Shown here piece by piece: positions 11,685 to 24,297 of a stretch of 64,000 bases of DNA. The translations under genes were made by a program, and so were the position numbers. A model generated the notes under the pieces. It was not told the origin of the DNA. It ran no database searches and saw nothing but the letters and a program-made list of their open reading frames with translations. Source of the DNA: Bretschneidera sinensis (lineage: Eukaryota > Streptophyta > Magnoliopsida > Brassicales > Akaniaceae); assembly GCA_023935145.1 (NCBI GenBank), contig CM043700.1, positions 69,277,620 through 69,341,619 of the forward strand, read 5' to 3'. Position 1 is the stretch's first letter; each line of letters begins with the position of its first letter.

Positions 11685-13265
11685 CCTATGGAAGGAAGTG
11701 ATAATGATGGGGAAAAAGATGATGATATGACTGTGGAAGGAGGTGATAGTGATGGAGAAAAAGGTGATGGAATTTCTTTGGAATTAGGTGATAATGATGG
11801 GGAAAAAGGTGACATAGAGCTTGATGAATTAATACAAAATATGAATTATTATTGTCATCGGGTGGAATTTATTGTAGAGGATATTATTGACTACATGGTT
11901 GAGGGTGGTGAAGGTATTGTAAATGAAGATGGTTGTGCATATAAGGCAGTTGATAGTGGGGTATGCGAGATAGTTGATGGTGGGGTATGTGAGACAGTTG
12001 ATGGTAGGACTTTTGAGGGTCCAGACTTTGAAAGTTTTGATCTTGATTATGAGTTAAATTCAGATGATGCCTCATCTGAATTTAGCTATGGCCTAAGTTG
12101 GTTAGTACTTGAGAGAGAACATGATGATGTTAAGGTTACATTCAATGTAGGGAAAGAAGTAGGTAATCATGTATTAGCTAATGTGGATGGCTTGGATGAG
12201 ACAAATATGCTTGAATTTAGGGATCAAATTCAGATGGGAGAGGGTTTGAACTCAAATGGAGAAAGAGAAAATTTGTTCTTAGAATTTAATCTAAAAACTA
12301 ATATATGGGATCCTGACTTAAAGGTTGAAATGTAATATGAAATGCAGACATTTTTAGGTCTGCCTTGAAGGAGTGGTCAATGAAGAGAGGGGTGAAGTAT
12401 AAGTTTCTAAAGAATGATACAGAGAAAATAATTGCCCATTGTATACATAAGGAATCTGCGTTCAGGATATTGGCATCTAAGATGCAGGGCACCAAAATAT
12501 ATTCAGATAAAAAAACTGGGTGCCAACTCATAGATATCCTAGAGCTAATAAGAACCATAAGATAACCACTCATTACCTTGCAAAGAAATATTTAGAGGAT
12601 TTCAGAGATGTACCTTATTGATCAAACTATATGGTGAGGAAAATCTAATGAGAATTAGGTTATGAGATTAATATAATGATGGTGTATATGAAAAGGGCAA
12701 GAGCTTTTGAAATGGTTAAGGGATATGAGGCAGAACAATACGGTAAGCTTTGGAACTATTATGAAATGGTAAGGAGGACAAATCTTGTGTCCCAAATAGG
12801 GATTAAGATTGACTTAGATGTGTTAGAAAATGCTGATGGGACTCTCAATATTCTTAGGTAGACTTTTCAAAGAATCTATGTTAGTTTTCATGCACAAAAG
12901 TATGGGTTTATAAAAAGGTGTAGACCAATGATAGGTCTTGATGGTTGCCACTTGAAGGGGAGGATTGGTAGTCAGCTACCAAGTGTTGTTGGTTTGGATG
13001 GAAACAACAACATTTTTCCTATAGCATATGCAATAGTTGAACAAAAGAATATGTTATCATGGACTTGGTTCTTAATGGAGTTATTAGATGATATTGAAAC
13101 TAAGAGAAGGTAGTCTTTCATTTCTGATAGACAAAAGGTATGTGTTTTTCTATTTTTATATTTACATTCTTTGTAACATTGATACTTCTACCTATCTAAT
13201 TGTTAAATTGTAATATTTACAAGGACTGGTTGATATATTTAATGAGTTGTTGCCTGATGCTGAGC
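11685..13265 (+). pseudogene. MULE transposase fragment 2 (acidic linker, DNA-binding region, core start)
   Basis: It begins with an acidic Asp/Gly/Glu-rich linker (11685-12335, repeats of 'DNDGEK'). Next comes the plant MuDR DNA-binding region ('ALKEWSMKRGVKYKF', 12344-12565). The transposase core follows with 'GLDGCHLKG' (about 12931-12957), which contains the first catalytic Asp, then 'FISDRQK' around 13116-13136. An intron-like segment (GTATGTG … ACAAG) at about 13139-13223 precedes 'FNELLPDAEHR', which ends at the Athila-1 target site. Several frameshifts (near 12336, 12540 and 12865) and stops disable it. Confidence 0.85.
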
Positions 13266-13270
13266 ATAGA

Positions 13271-14417
13271 TGTTGTGAGTTTTAAATTACTCGCAAGCAC
13301 ACAAGTCGTTTGCAATATAGTGTTGTGCAAGTGCGAGGTCGAATCCACAGGGAATTGCGTTGTGAAAATATAAATTTATCTAAACTAATCTTATTTTAAC
13401 CTAGTTCCGAGTTTTGTATTATATGTTGCAAAATAAATAAAAGCTAACCTAAATTGATTTTAAAAACTAATCAAAAGACTAAGGTTTCTGAATCCACCCT
13501 GCCAAAGTTAAGCATATATCTCAATGTTCTAAAGATAGCCTATCAAAAAATTCCATGAATCTAACTAAAGACAAAAAACAAAAAATATCTCAATTAAACC
13601 AAAAGCATCCAATGTATCCGCTCTTAACAAATCACAAAGGAAATCCAATTTAATCGAAAACAATTCGATGTATCCATTAGATGAAACACAAGGAATATCC
13701 AACAGAACAATTTAAACTCAATCAATCACAAGATTAACTCAAATAATTGACAGAACATTTATACTAAAAAAATGTCAGATTTGTACAACCAAATCTGAAC
13801 TACTATGCCAAACAACGACGAGGCTTCATCTTCAACCTTAGCTGAAGATTCTAACCACTCATAACTATGAAACTACAATTCATAATAAAAGTGCTAAACA
13901 TTCAACTAAAACAACTAAATAAAAATAAATAAATAACTTTACATGGGAGAAATTCCACTCGCTGATGGGCGGTGCTTCCCCTCATGGTAGCAAAGCCTTC
14001 GGGATCCACCAGAATGCTAGTAGATATCCACCGATTAATACCAAAGTGGCCCAAGAATTGTACACTAAATGATGAAGCCAGATGGTGTTTATATGCGATC
14101 GATCGTAGAATGGTGCGATCGATCGCATGTCTTGTGCGCACGATCGCATGTGCGCTCGATCGCAAGTCTGGTGCGCTCGATCGCAGGAACACTGCAATGC
14201 AAAGATTTCGATGTGGGATATTTTCCATGCGCTCGATCGTAGCACGGTGCGATCGATCGCATTTGCTCTTGAAGCTTGACATCTCCCGAAATGCTTCATT
14301 TTCACCACAAGCCTATAAAAACACAGAAAACACATAAAATAAAGTGAAATAGTACAAGTTAAGAGCTTAACAAATATAAATTAAAGGGCTTAAATATGCA
14401 ATATTTTAGACTCATCA
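13271..14417 (-). repeat. 3' LTR of Athila-1
   Basis: On the minus strand the LTR starts TGATGAGTCT at 14417 and ends CTCACAACA at 13271. It contains an array of CGATCG-centred words (14096-14262). Relative to the 5' LTR it lacks about 55 bp immediately upstream (in element orientation) of the ATATAAAC box. The adjoining purine tract is GTTTGGGGGTATT (minus strand, 14418-14430). Confidence 0.9.
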
Positions 14418-15507
14418 AATACCCCCAAACTTATATTTTGCTAGTCCCTTAGCAAAACAAAATAAAAAACTAAATGAAAAACAAAGAACATAAAGATAAG
14501 TTCATCACTCATGTTATCCAAAAATTTAAGGAGCACACACCACCATGATATTCATTCTTGAGCAAGCTTAAAAAGATGAACCCATCTTCGCAATGAATAG
14601 AAATGTTAAAATCTAATTACTTACAAAAGGCAGGTTAAGGCATCACAAGTCTGATACCGTGTAAAGTGAATTAGCATATAAAAATGAAGCTTCCAAATAA
14701 CTCCAATGTGTAAGGTCTCTATGTCCCAAGATTCACCAAATTTCCCATCAGAATGAACAAAAATGGCATAGTTTTTATTTTCTTTTTTTTTATTTTTTTT
14801 ATTTTTTTTATATATAAGGCTCTGCTATGTTTAATTCCCTTAAGCTTTCTAATTGACCCATGTAGCGAGTGTTGAGTCAATGACTCTCAAACCAGATGGT
14901 TTTAGGGCATGAGGTGTAAAGACACCCCTAAGGACTTACTAACTCGAGTCAAAAAAGCTATGAAACTAAACTAATCTTAATGCTACCAAACAAAATTTTC
15001 ACCTTTTGACGTGAACACTCACTGCTTACTGAGGCAAGAGGTCCAGTTACTCAACGAAAAATTTCGCAATGATCATTTTGAATAAAATTCCCACCTTTTG
15101 ACGTGAACACTCACTGCTTACTGAGGCAAGAGGTCCAGTTACTCAGTGGAAAGTTTATTGATGATGATCATTAGTAGTATTATTATTATTTTTATATATA
15201 TTTTATGCTTTTCTATGCCCAAGTGTTTATCCATCAAGTCATCCAGTTTCAGTTAAGACAAGGAAAACGTACACATTAAAATCACATGTCATACCTCACA
15301 CAATTTGTGCTAATGTGCTCATGTTAGATTAGATCAAACATGTGAATTCTCAAATGCCTAAAGTAAGTAACTAAATTTTAAAACTTTATCACCAGATCAT
15401 GTGTTCAAAATTTTAAGCTCACTAATGACATCACATCACAGAAAATGTTTAGATCAACCAAAATATCAAGATAATATGAGCATGCATTTATCTTTTTTTA
15501 TTATTTT

Positions 15508-15538
<31 letters not shown>

Positions 15539-15900
15539 GAAGAAAAACAACAACAAATTAGGAAAAAGTGTGTGTAATGTGTCACCCATACCCCCAAACT
15601 TAAATTATAGATTGACTCCAATGTGTGAATAATATGGAAAGAGCTGACCTGGGATATGGAGAACTATCTGGACTAGTATGGCTCGTAAACTTGAACTGAA
15701 GTACGCATTGTCCCTGAAAAATAAAGACTAGAAAACAAAAAATACTGGAAACAAACATTAAGCATAAATATGTAAAATAATAAACAAATAAAAAGATAAG
15801 CTGTGAGGTGCCTCCCATGAGCGCTAAGTTTAAAGTCTTCAGCCAGACTCCCCTTAGTAGACGACACTCAATCAAAGTAACTAGGATCCTCCAATAATAT
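14418..15900 (-). other. Long non-coding 3' region of Athila-1
   Basis: No supported ORF lies between the end of pol and the 3' LTR. The same sequence occurs on the plus strand in Athila-2 (38325-39610), so it is a conserved part of the family rather than random flank. A ~55-bp block beginning ACCTTTTGACGTGAACACTC is present twice here (about 15001-15054 and 15089-15142) but once in Athila-2. The words AGTTTGGGGGTATG recur on the minus strand. Many Athila elements hold an env-like ORF at this place; none is visible here. Confidence 0.75.
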
Positions 15901-16038
15901 TGTCTCTATGTCCGGACTCCTCAAATCCAAGAATGGTTTTAGCCTTTGTCCATTTACCTTAAAAGTGTTACCATTCTTGGGATCCTCAATCTCGATGGCC
16001 CCATGAGGAAAAACTGACTGAATAATAAATGGGCCTAT

Positions 16039-17328
16039 CTAACAAGATTTGAGCTTGCCTGGAAAAATATGCAAGCGTGAATTGTAAAGAATAACTTTTT
16101 GACCTGGCTCAAAAGCTCGTCTCAAAATGTGTTGGTCATGAGTCTTCTTCATTTGTGCCTTGTAGGACCGTGCACACTCATATGCATCATTCCGTAGCTC
16201 CTCTAATTCATTGAGTTGGAGCTTTCTTTGTGTGCCAGCCTTCGAAAGATTGAAGTTCAACTGCTTGATAGCCCAATAGGCTCTATGCTATAATTCAACC
16301 GGAAGGTGACATGCCTTTCCGTACACAATACGATAGGGAGACATGCCAATTGACGTATTGAAGGCTGTCCGATATGCCCACAGTGCATCAGTCAATCGCA
16401 GAGACCAATCCTTTCTACTAGGGTTCACAGTTTTCTCTAAAATGTATTTGATATCGCGATTAGAAATTTCCACTTGTCCACTCGTCTGTGGGTGATATGG
16501 GGTGGCAACCTTGTGTGTGATGAAATACTTCTTCATCAACTGCTCAAAAATCTGGTTGCAAAAGTACTTACCTCCATCACTTATGATTGCTTGAGGCGTA
16601 CCAAATCGAGCAAAAATAGTGTCCTTCAAAAACTGGACCACAACTCTATGGTCATTTGTCTTGCACGCAACGGCCTCCACCCACTTAGACAGATAGTCCA
16701 CAGCAACTAGAATGTACAAGTTGCCAAAGGAGTTCGGGAACAGTCCCATAAAATCAATGGCCCACACGTCAAAAATCTCAACAATTAGAATAGGGTTGAG
16801 GGGCATCATATTCCTCATAGAAAGACTCCTTAGCTTTTGGAAACACTCGCAAGATACACAGTAGGTGTGAGAGTCTCGGAACATGGTAGGCTAATTAAAT
16901 CCACACTGCAAAATCTTTGCAGTGGTCTTTTTAGCACTGAAATGGACTCCACAAGCATGATCATGACAAAAGGCGATGACATTAGATTGGTCATGCTCAG
17001 GAATACACCTTCTGATGATCTGATCGGGACAATACTTAAACAGATAAGGGTCATCCCAGAAAAAATGTTTTACCATGGCTAAAAACTTTGATTTATCTTG
17101 TCGCCCCCAATGCAAAGACATGTGTCCGGTGACAAGATAGTTCACTATATCAGCAAACCATTGAGCGGGATTTTGAGCAATGAGCATTAACTGCTCATCA
17201 GGAAAGGTCTCAGAAATAGGAATGGCGGCCTCAGTGAAATCCACAATCAATCTAGATAAATGGTCCACCACCACATTTTCAGAACCTTTCTTATCCCGAA
17301 TCTCAATGTCAAACTCTTGAAGTAGCAA
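16039..17328 (-). pseudogene. Integrase part of Athila-1 pol
   Basis: The minus-strand frame 17328-16891 covers the end of RNase H ('DHLSRL') and the integrase zinc region. Frame 16884-16288 carries the DDE core with 'AIDFMGLFP' (first Asp), 'IISDGGKYF' (second Asp) and '[14 protein letters not shown]' (Glu). Frame 16260-16039 holds the C-terminal part. The enzyme would insert element cDNA into chromosomal DNA. The three acidic residues are present but stops separate the frames. Confidence 0.85.
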
Positions 17329-17339
17329 GATCCATCAGA

Positions 17340-19692
17340 TAAGATGAGATTTAACATCTTTTTTTAGAGAAAAGATACTTTAAGGCTGCATGATCCGAGT
17401 AGATAATGACCTTAGATCCTAACAAGTAGGATCTGAACTTGTCTAATGCAAAAACGACTGTTAACAACTCCTTATCAGTGGTAGAGTAATTAAGTTGTGC
17501 GTCATTTAGAGTTCGACTTGCATAATAGATAACATGGGGAAGTTTATCAACACACTACCCCAAAACAACTCCAACAGCATAATCTGATACGTCACACATA
17601 ATCTCAAAAGGCACACCCCAGTTGGGTGGATGAATAATGGGTGTGGACGTCAGAATCTTCTTCAGATCCCCAAATGCTTTCTTATAGTCCTCATCAAATA
17701 TAAATGGGGCATCCTTTTGTAATAACTACATAAGAGCCTGGCGATTTTGCTGAAATTTTGGATAAATCGCCTGTAGAAACCTGCATAGCCCAGAAAAGAT
17801 CGAACCTCCTTCACTGTACGTGGGGGTGGAAGGTTGAAAATCAGGTCCACCTTCGCTTTGTCGACCTCAATCCCCTGATGAGATATGACATGCCCCAGTA
17901 CAATGCCTTGCTTAACCATAAAATGACACTTCTCTTAATTAAGCACTAGGTTCTTCTCCTTGCACCGCACTAAAACCAAAGCGAGACGGTGTAGGCACTC
18001 TTCAAAGGTTGAACCGAAGACGGAGAAGTCCTCCATGAAAATCTCTAAGAATCGCTCTACCATGTCAGAGAATATACTGACCATGCATCGTTAAAAAGTA
18101 GCGGGTGCATTGCATAACCTAAAGGGCATGCGATGGTAGGTGAATGTCCTAAAAGGACAGGTAAACGTCGTCTTCTCCTGATCTTCGGGGTCTACGGGGA
18201 CCTGGTTATATCCAGAATAACCATCCAAAAAATAATAATACTCGTGCCCAGCCAAACGCTCCACCATCTGATTAATGAATGACAGTGGAAAGTGATCATT
18301 CCTTGTGGCAACGTTCAGCTTACGGTAGTCTATACACACTCTCCACCTTGATTGAACACGAGTTGGCACCAACTCGTCGTCCTTATTCTTTACTACCGTC
18401 AATCCCATTCGCTTGGGCACGACATGAATCGGGCTCACCCACTTGCTATCAGAGATGGGATAAATGATCCCTGCATCTAACAGCTTAATTATTTCTGCCC
18501 TCACAACCTCTTGCATAGCTGGGTTGAGCCTTCTTTGTGGCTCCCTCGATGGCTTAGCATTCTCCTCCAAATGTATCTTGTGCATCACCACCGAGGGGCT
18601 GATTCCCTTGATATCCTCAATAGTCCAACCGATAGCTTCCTTGTGCTCTTTTAGAACATCTAATAATTTCTCCTCTTGAGCCTCACCCAAATCGGAAGCT
18701 ATAATCACAGGCAAATAATCGGCTGGACCTAGGAATTTATACTTAAGATTATTCGGTAAAGGCTTAAGTTCCTTCTTGGGGGGTTCAAGTGCTGCAGTTT
18801 CCTCTGTCTCATTGCTTTCTTGAGGGTCAGACTCAAAAATGGCATTCACTTCCTCGAGTAGCTTATCTAAGCCCAAGTCCTCTCCAAAGTGAGCAAAACA
18901 CGCCTCCAGGGGATCCTCAATGCTTGATTCGTCCACAGTCTCCTCAAGAATCTCCTTTATCAAGCATACATTTCTCACATCATCATATTCCAGTGGTTGC
19001 CTAATGATATTAAAGATGTTCAACTCCACTGTCATATTTTTGAAGGAGATCTTCATCACACCTATCCTACAATTGATTAGGGTGTTAGCCGTGGCTAAGA
19101 ATGGTTGCCCTAGAATCACCGGTATTTGAATCCCTACATTCTAGACCGGCTCTATGTCAAGTACAATAAAATCCACTGGGAAATAGAATTTATCCACTTT
19201 TATCAAGACGTCCTCAACTATTCCCCGTGGTCTTTTCACTGACCTGTCAGCCAATTGAAGCGTCATGGATGTGGGCTTCAATTCTCCTAACCCCAACTGC
19301 AAATAGACTGAGTAGGGTAGAAGATTCACATTCGCCTCTAGATCCAAAAGAGCCCTCTCAATATGGCTGACTCCTATCGTGCAAGAGATGGTAGGACACC
19401 CCGGGTCCTTATACTTGATGGGTAGCTTACACTGAAGGATTGAGCTGACCTGCTCGGTCAAAAATACCTTCTTTGGGACATTCGTCCTCCTCTTGATAGT
19501 GACCAAGTCCTTTAAAAACTTAGCATATGATGGCACTTGATGGATGACATCCAAAAATAAGATATTGATTTGGACCTGTTTGAATACCTCTAGAATTTCC
19601 TCATACTTCCCTCCTTTCTTGGGCGCCTGTAGTCTGTCGGGGTAAGGCGCTCTAGGTACAAATGACCTTGGAGGGTCTTTCTCAGTAGGTGT
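17340..19692 (-). pseudogene. Protease, reverse transcriptase and RNase H part of Athila-1 pol
   Basis: Protease lies at 19692-19141 with 'ALLDLEANVNLLPYSVY', where Athila relatives usually have DLGASVNL; the loss of G and S suggests an inactive enzyme. RT lies at 19119-17662 with 'RVCIDYRKLN', 'FLDGYSGYNQ' and 'RLCNAPATF'. The catalytic box reads FMEDFSVFG, where the family has FMDD. Stops replace Gln after 'APATF' (TAA) and follow 'LVLN'. RNase H remnants ('IIYSDHAALKYLF') lie around 17420-17340. The reading frame is continuous with the gag end at 25325 once the nested element is ignored. Confidence 0.85.
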
Positions 19693-20714
19693 TGATGAGG
19701 ACACAACTAAGAAATGGGAGGCAGATCCTATTCAAGTTCCAATTGGTCAAGTTACAAGGGCCCGAGCTAAACGGTTTATTCAAGTTCCAATTGGTCCAGT
19801 TATAAGGGCCCGAGCTAAACGGTTCAAGAAAACTCTCAATTGGCTTATTCAACATATTTGGGCTAAGAATCATCTTTGGGGGCCCAAGGATAATGCTATA
19901 CATAATCCACAAGGATGGGTTTCCATGATCCAAGGGAACTTCCACTTTGGAATTTTGGGAAGACCCAACAACCAGAATTAAAATGATCATATCTTCTTGC
20001 TCGCAACTCCAAATGGGCTGAAACTTGTTAGGATGGAAAGATGACGTCTTGAACTTTAATTTAGATATAAGAAAGTTTCAAAAAGGATACCGTTTGGGCC
20101 TGTTATGATGGGCCGAAATCCGGTAGGCTGTTGCATCCGAATCTACGTGGGCTTGCACCTTTTCTTAATTGTTTCCTTCTAAATTTAATTGTTGCATTGT
20201 AAGGCTTGCATGCCAAGTTAGGTACTTTTCTTATTTGAATTTTAGGTTACCAAAATTCTATTTAGGTTTATTTCCTATTTTATAGTTTCCTATTCCTACC
20301 AGAATTCTGTTTAGGTTTATTTCCTATTTTTTTGTTTTCTTTTTTCTATTTGGTTACGAATTCTCATGTATTTAAATAGCCATTGGCTTTTGGAATAACA
20401 TAATTCAGATTTGATTCGTACTTTCGGAGAAAAATTTCTCTTTGGTTCTTTTAGAACTTCTGAACTTATCGGAGTTTCTGTGGCGTTTATCTTCGACTTA
20501 TCAATCAATCATTCCATAATTGATTGTGGTGTCTTCATTATACCAAGGTTCTTGCTTTGATATAAGCAACGGGTCGCGGTCTCAGTCTTCATTATACCTA
20601 GGTTCTTGCTTCAATATAAGCAACGGGTCGCGGTCTCACATAAATCTGCTTCTAGATGATCTTGGAGGTCTTCTTGATCCATAAATTTCTTAGTTCTTGG
20701 CGTGGATCATATCA
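19693..20714 (+). repeat. 5' LTR of the CRM/Reina-like element
   Basis: It starts TGATGAGGACACAACTAAG and ends GGATCATATCA. A TATA-like TATTTAAATAG lies at 20369-20379. The PBS follows directly: GTATCAGAGC at 20719-20728, Met-initiator type. A 48-50 bp block containing AAGCAACGGGTCGCGGTCTC occurs twice near 20535-20640, as it does in the other LTR. Confidence 0.88.
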
Positions 20715-21151
20715 GTTAGTATCAGAGCCTTCTAGTTGCAGGTTTGCTTATCTTTTGTTTTGATTCATAAAAAAAAAAAAAAAAAGTAGTGAAAAAGAAA
20801 ACAAAATTGAAAAAAAAAAGAAGAATAAATTTCTAGTTTAGAAAAAAAAAACGTGAAAAAAAGTGTGTAATATTTAGATTCAATCCTTTCAATCCTTATT
20901 TCTGAATTTCTTTGTGAGTTATTGGTGAATTGTTGCTGGAAACTTTGATACTTGTTCGGTTAGTTTGATAAGAACCTATAAAGGATTATTACGAGTGGAA
21001 AAAGGCAAGAGTGGTGAGCACAAAAGAGGGGAAAAGCCAATCTGATTTTTGTGTGAAAACACGAGTGAAATTGAGTGACTCATTCTTTTAGTGAAACACG
21101 TGAGGGAGTGTGTGAGGTCTTTTTTTTTCTAACGTTATTTTTGCAGCAAAC

Positions 21152-22030
21152 ATGTCAGACGACAAGAACAAAAATAATTCCGGAGATACGTCGGGAGATG
21201 GTGATCCGAAATTGCTCATGGAGGCTTTAATGGGTAAGATGAGAAGAGTATTGCAAATAGAGATGGAACAGGTTCATGAGCGGATTGATCGGGTAGAGAA
21301 TACACGTGTGGGGTTGCAACAAAACGCTCCTATTATGCGTAGGAGGGAGAGAGTTCAACCTAGGGGAGAGAGAGTTGAAGATGAAGAGTATTATGGGAAT
21401 GGATTTGATGAAGAAGATGATCGGGAATCAGTTGTTAGCCATAGGAGATTTGGTGGTCGAGGTAGAGAAGCTAGGAATCGGGAAGACAATAACTTGGGTA
21501 GTATTAAGATGAAGATTCCATTGTTTCAAGGCAAAAACGATCCTGAAGCTTACCTTGAGTGGGAGAAGAAGATAGAATTAGTGTTTGATTGTCATAATTA
21601 TTCCGAGCTTAAAAAGGTTAAACTTGCGGCCATTGAATTTTTTGACTATGCGATTGTTTGGTGGGATCAGCTAGTGTTAAATAGGAGGAGAAATAGAGAG
21701 CGTCCAATAGAGACTTGGGAGGAGATGAAAACCATGATGAGGAAACGGTTTGTTCCAAGCCATTACTACTGTGAGTTATACCAAAAATTGCAAAGTCTTA
21801 CACAAGGTAATCAGAGTGTGCAGGATTATTATAAAGAGATGGAAGTAGCTATGATTCGAGCAAATGTAGAGGAGGATCGAGAGGCTACTATGGCTAGGTT
21901 CTTGGCTGGTTTGAACCTGTAAATTGCTAATTCGGTGGAATTGCATCATTATGTGGAATTGGAAGATATGGTACACATGGCTGTCAAAATTGAGAACCAA
22001 CTCAAGAGGAGGGGCAGCAATACACGATAA
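21152..22030 (+). pseudogene. gag of the CRM/Reina-like element
   Basis: The first ATG after the PBS region (21152) opens a 256-codon frame ending at TAA 21920-21922. The same frame continues past the stop to about 22030 ('IANSVELHHYVELEDMV'). The N-terminus is polar and charged. The capsid domain includes 'DPEAYLEWEKKIELVF', 'WWDQLV' and 'WEEMKTMMRKRFVP' followed by 'YQKLQSLTQG'. This is the typical Gag of eudicot chromoviruses, which packages element RNA. Two stops (21920 and 22028) split it from the zinc knuckle frame. Confidence 0.85.
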
Positions 22031-22066
22031 AACCCTAACTCGGGTTCATCTTGGAGGCCGAATTTT

Positions 22067-23383
22067 GTGAAGCAAGCCACGGCCAAGCCCAAAACCGAGC
22101 AAAATCAAGAAAGTACCAGCCATGGAAATCAAGGTAAAACTGACTCTTCTACCACTAGAAATCGTGATATTAAGTGTTTTAAATGCCAAGGCAGGGGTCA
22201 CATAGCAAGCCAATGTCCGAACAAAAGAGTTATGGTATTGCGAGATAATGGTGAAATTGAAACCGAGGGCGAAGAAGATACCAAATCTATGCCACCATTA
22301 GAGGATGCGAGTGATGAGGAATACACTGCCCAAGGAGAATTGTTGGTTGTAAGGAGAGCTCTAAGTGTGCAAATCAAAGAAGATGACAAAGTGCAACGAG
22401 AAAACATCTTCCATACTAGATGCCACGTGCAAAACAAGGTATGTAGTATGATTATTGATGGAGGTAGTTATACTAACGTTGCTAGCACTACAATGGTTGA
22501 GAAATTAGGGCTGCCAACGATTAAACATCATCGGCCTTACAAGTTACAATGGCTCAATAATAGTGGTGAACTGAGGGTGAATAAACAGGTGTTAGTTTCC
22601 TTTCGTATTGGAAAATATGAAGATGAAGTTTTGTGTGATGTAGTTCCGATGCAAGCTGGACACTTGTTACTAGGCCAGCCATGGCAATTCGATCGGCGTG
22701 TTAAGCATAATGGCTTCACCAACAAATATTCATTTGTTAAAAATCAAAGAACAATCACTCTAGTTCCTTTGACACCAAAGCAGGTTTATGAAGATCAAGT
22801 GAGGTTACAAAAAGAGAGTGAGCAAACGAAAGAGAGTGAGAAAAAGAGAACGAATGAAAACCAGAAAGAGAAAATGAGTGAGGTCAAAAAAATTGAGATA
22901 GAAAATAAGAGAGTTGATTCGGCCATTGAGAGAAAAACAAATTTCTATGCAAGAACGAGTGAAATAAAAAGAGTGAAGATTTTAAATCAGCCAATGATTG
23001 TACTTTTGTACAAAGAGGTGTTAAACACTAACCAATTTGACTCATCTTTGTCTAGTTCTATTGTTTCTATTTTACAGGAGTTTGATGATATCTTTCCTGA
23101 GGAGATTCCATATGGCTTACCATGGCCAAGTCCCACGAGTGTAGGTCAAGTTCATAGTTTTCATGGACTTGCTAGTTCTTGCAAGAGGTTCATGAAAGAC
23201 TTTAGCAGTATTGCCGCACCGCTTAGCGAAGTCATCAAGAAGAACATTGGATTCAAATGGGGAGATGAGAAAGAGAAGGGGTTCCAATTGATCGAAGAAA
23301 AATTAACTAATGCTCTGTTTCAAGTCCTTGAGCACATCAATAACAATGCATACAAATTGGATTTACCAAGTGAGTACAATGAT
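22067..23383 (+). pseudogene. Zinc knuckle, protease and fused pol remnants of the CRM/Reina-like element
   Basis: The frame encodes a CCHC knuckle, 'CFKCQGRGHIASQC' (about 22177-22218), and an aspartic protease with 'IIDGGSYTNVAS' and 'HLLLGQPWQFDRR'. It then reaches 'EFDDIFPEEIPYGLP', which normally precedes the RT domain. The next residues, 'WPSPTSVGQVHSFHGLASS', belong after the RT catalytic core, so the core is missing with no loss of frame. After 'LTNALFQVL' the sequence jumps to 'EHINNNAYKLDLPSEYN' from the integrase C-terminal region. The frame continues after the solo LTR at 24210-24297 ('TTFNVSDLCLFDVGDDLRT'). Confidence 0.85.
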
Positions 23384-24209
23384 TGTTGTTATTTGTCTAA
23401 GTTTCAAACATATACAAACATGGTCTAAAGTTGGTTAATGTCCAAACCAATTGTGGGATATCAAAGTTGAGCAAGTTATAAGGTTGCACACATATGTGTG
23501 CTTCAATTTTGAGCATGGGAAGGTCAGGCACACTGCTGTGGAAGTTTCTGCCCACAGGTAGGAGATGTGCGCACAGCATCAGGAGGCTGCAGCATCAGGT
23601 CACGCCGCAGCACACAGCACCACACCAAAATGCACAGCATCACTTGGAGAGTGATGAAAGGCTGAGATTAAAGGAAGAACATGATCAAAGGGTCAAGAAT
23701 GATTCACAAGATTGTCCAAGAATTAAGAGGCTATAAAAAGGGTTTCCTAGCCTCATTTCAAGGTGAAAAAAAGTGTGTGCGAGAACCACACAGGTTATGA
23801 CATTGTGAGATCATTGTAAACACAAGAGAGAATTGTGTGAGAGACATAAACACAAGAAGGACTCTTGTAGTGAGGCTGGTTGTAAAGAAGAGAGGTTAGT
23901 AGAGAATTGATAGAAAGCATTGTAATAGGTCTATTACTTTCTCGTTCTCTTCTTGGTTCTTCAAGAACTTGGATTCTTGAAGGGGATTACTGTAACTTTG
24001 TAAGAACCATTGAGATAGTGCAGAGAGTTCGGAGAAACTCATGGGGGCGTAGGCACATTGCCGAACCTCGACAACAAATTACTTGTCTTCTTTCTTTCTT
24101 TGATTTTCTGTTCTTGTGTTCGATTGCTGAAATTTTTTCTACAAGTCATTCAAGACTTGGGTGTTTGGAAGATCACCACCTGGGCATCTTGTCAAGGTGA
24201 TTTCCAACA
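23384..24209 (+). mobile_element. Solo copia LTR inside the CRM/Reina-like element
   Basis: The 826-bp segment starts TGTTGTTATTTGTCTAAG and ends GTGATTTCCAACA, matching the ends of the copia LTRs at 29701 and 34510. It is flanked by the perfect duplication ATGAT (23379-23383 and 24210-24214). No second LTR or internal region is present, so it is a solo LTR left by LTR-LTR recombination. Removing it rejoins the host frame '…PSEYND' + 'NTTFNV…'. It is the fourth level of nesting here. Confidence 0.88.
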
Positions 24210-24297
24210 ATGATAATACCACTTTCAATGTTTCTGATTTATGCCTTTTTGATGTAGGTGATGATTTGAGGACAAATCCTTTTCAAGAGGAGGGGAA

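Noticed and set aside
13902..14337. Overlapping ORFs on both strands with 'DRSH/RSIA' repeats (also 27769-28311, 35421-35817, 39719-40199)
   Set aside because: They arise from the CGATCG array of Athila LTRs, which reads as Arg/Ser/Asp/His in several frames.
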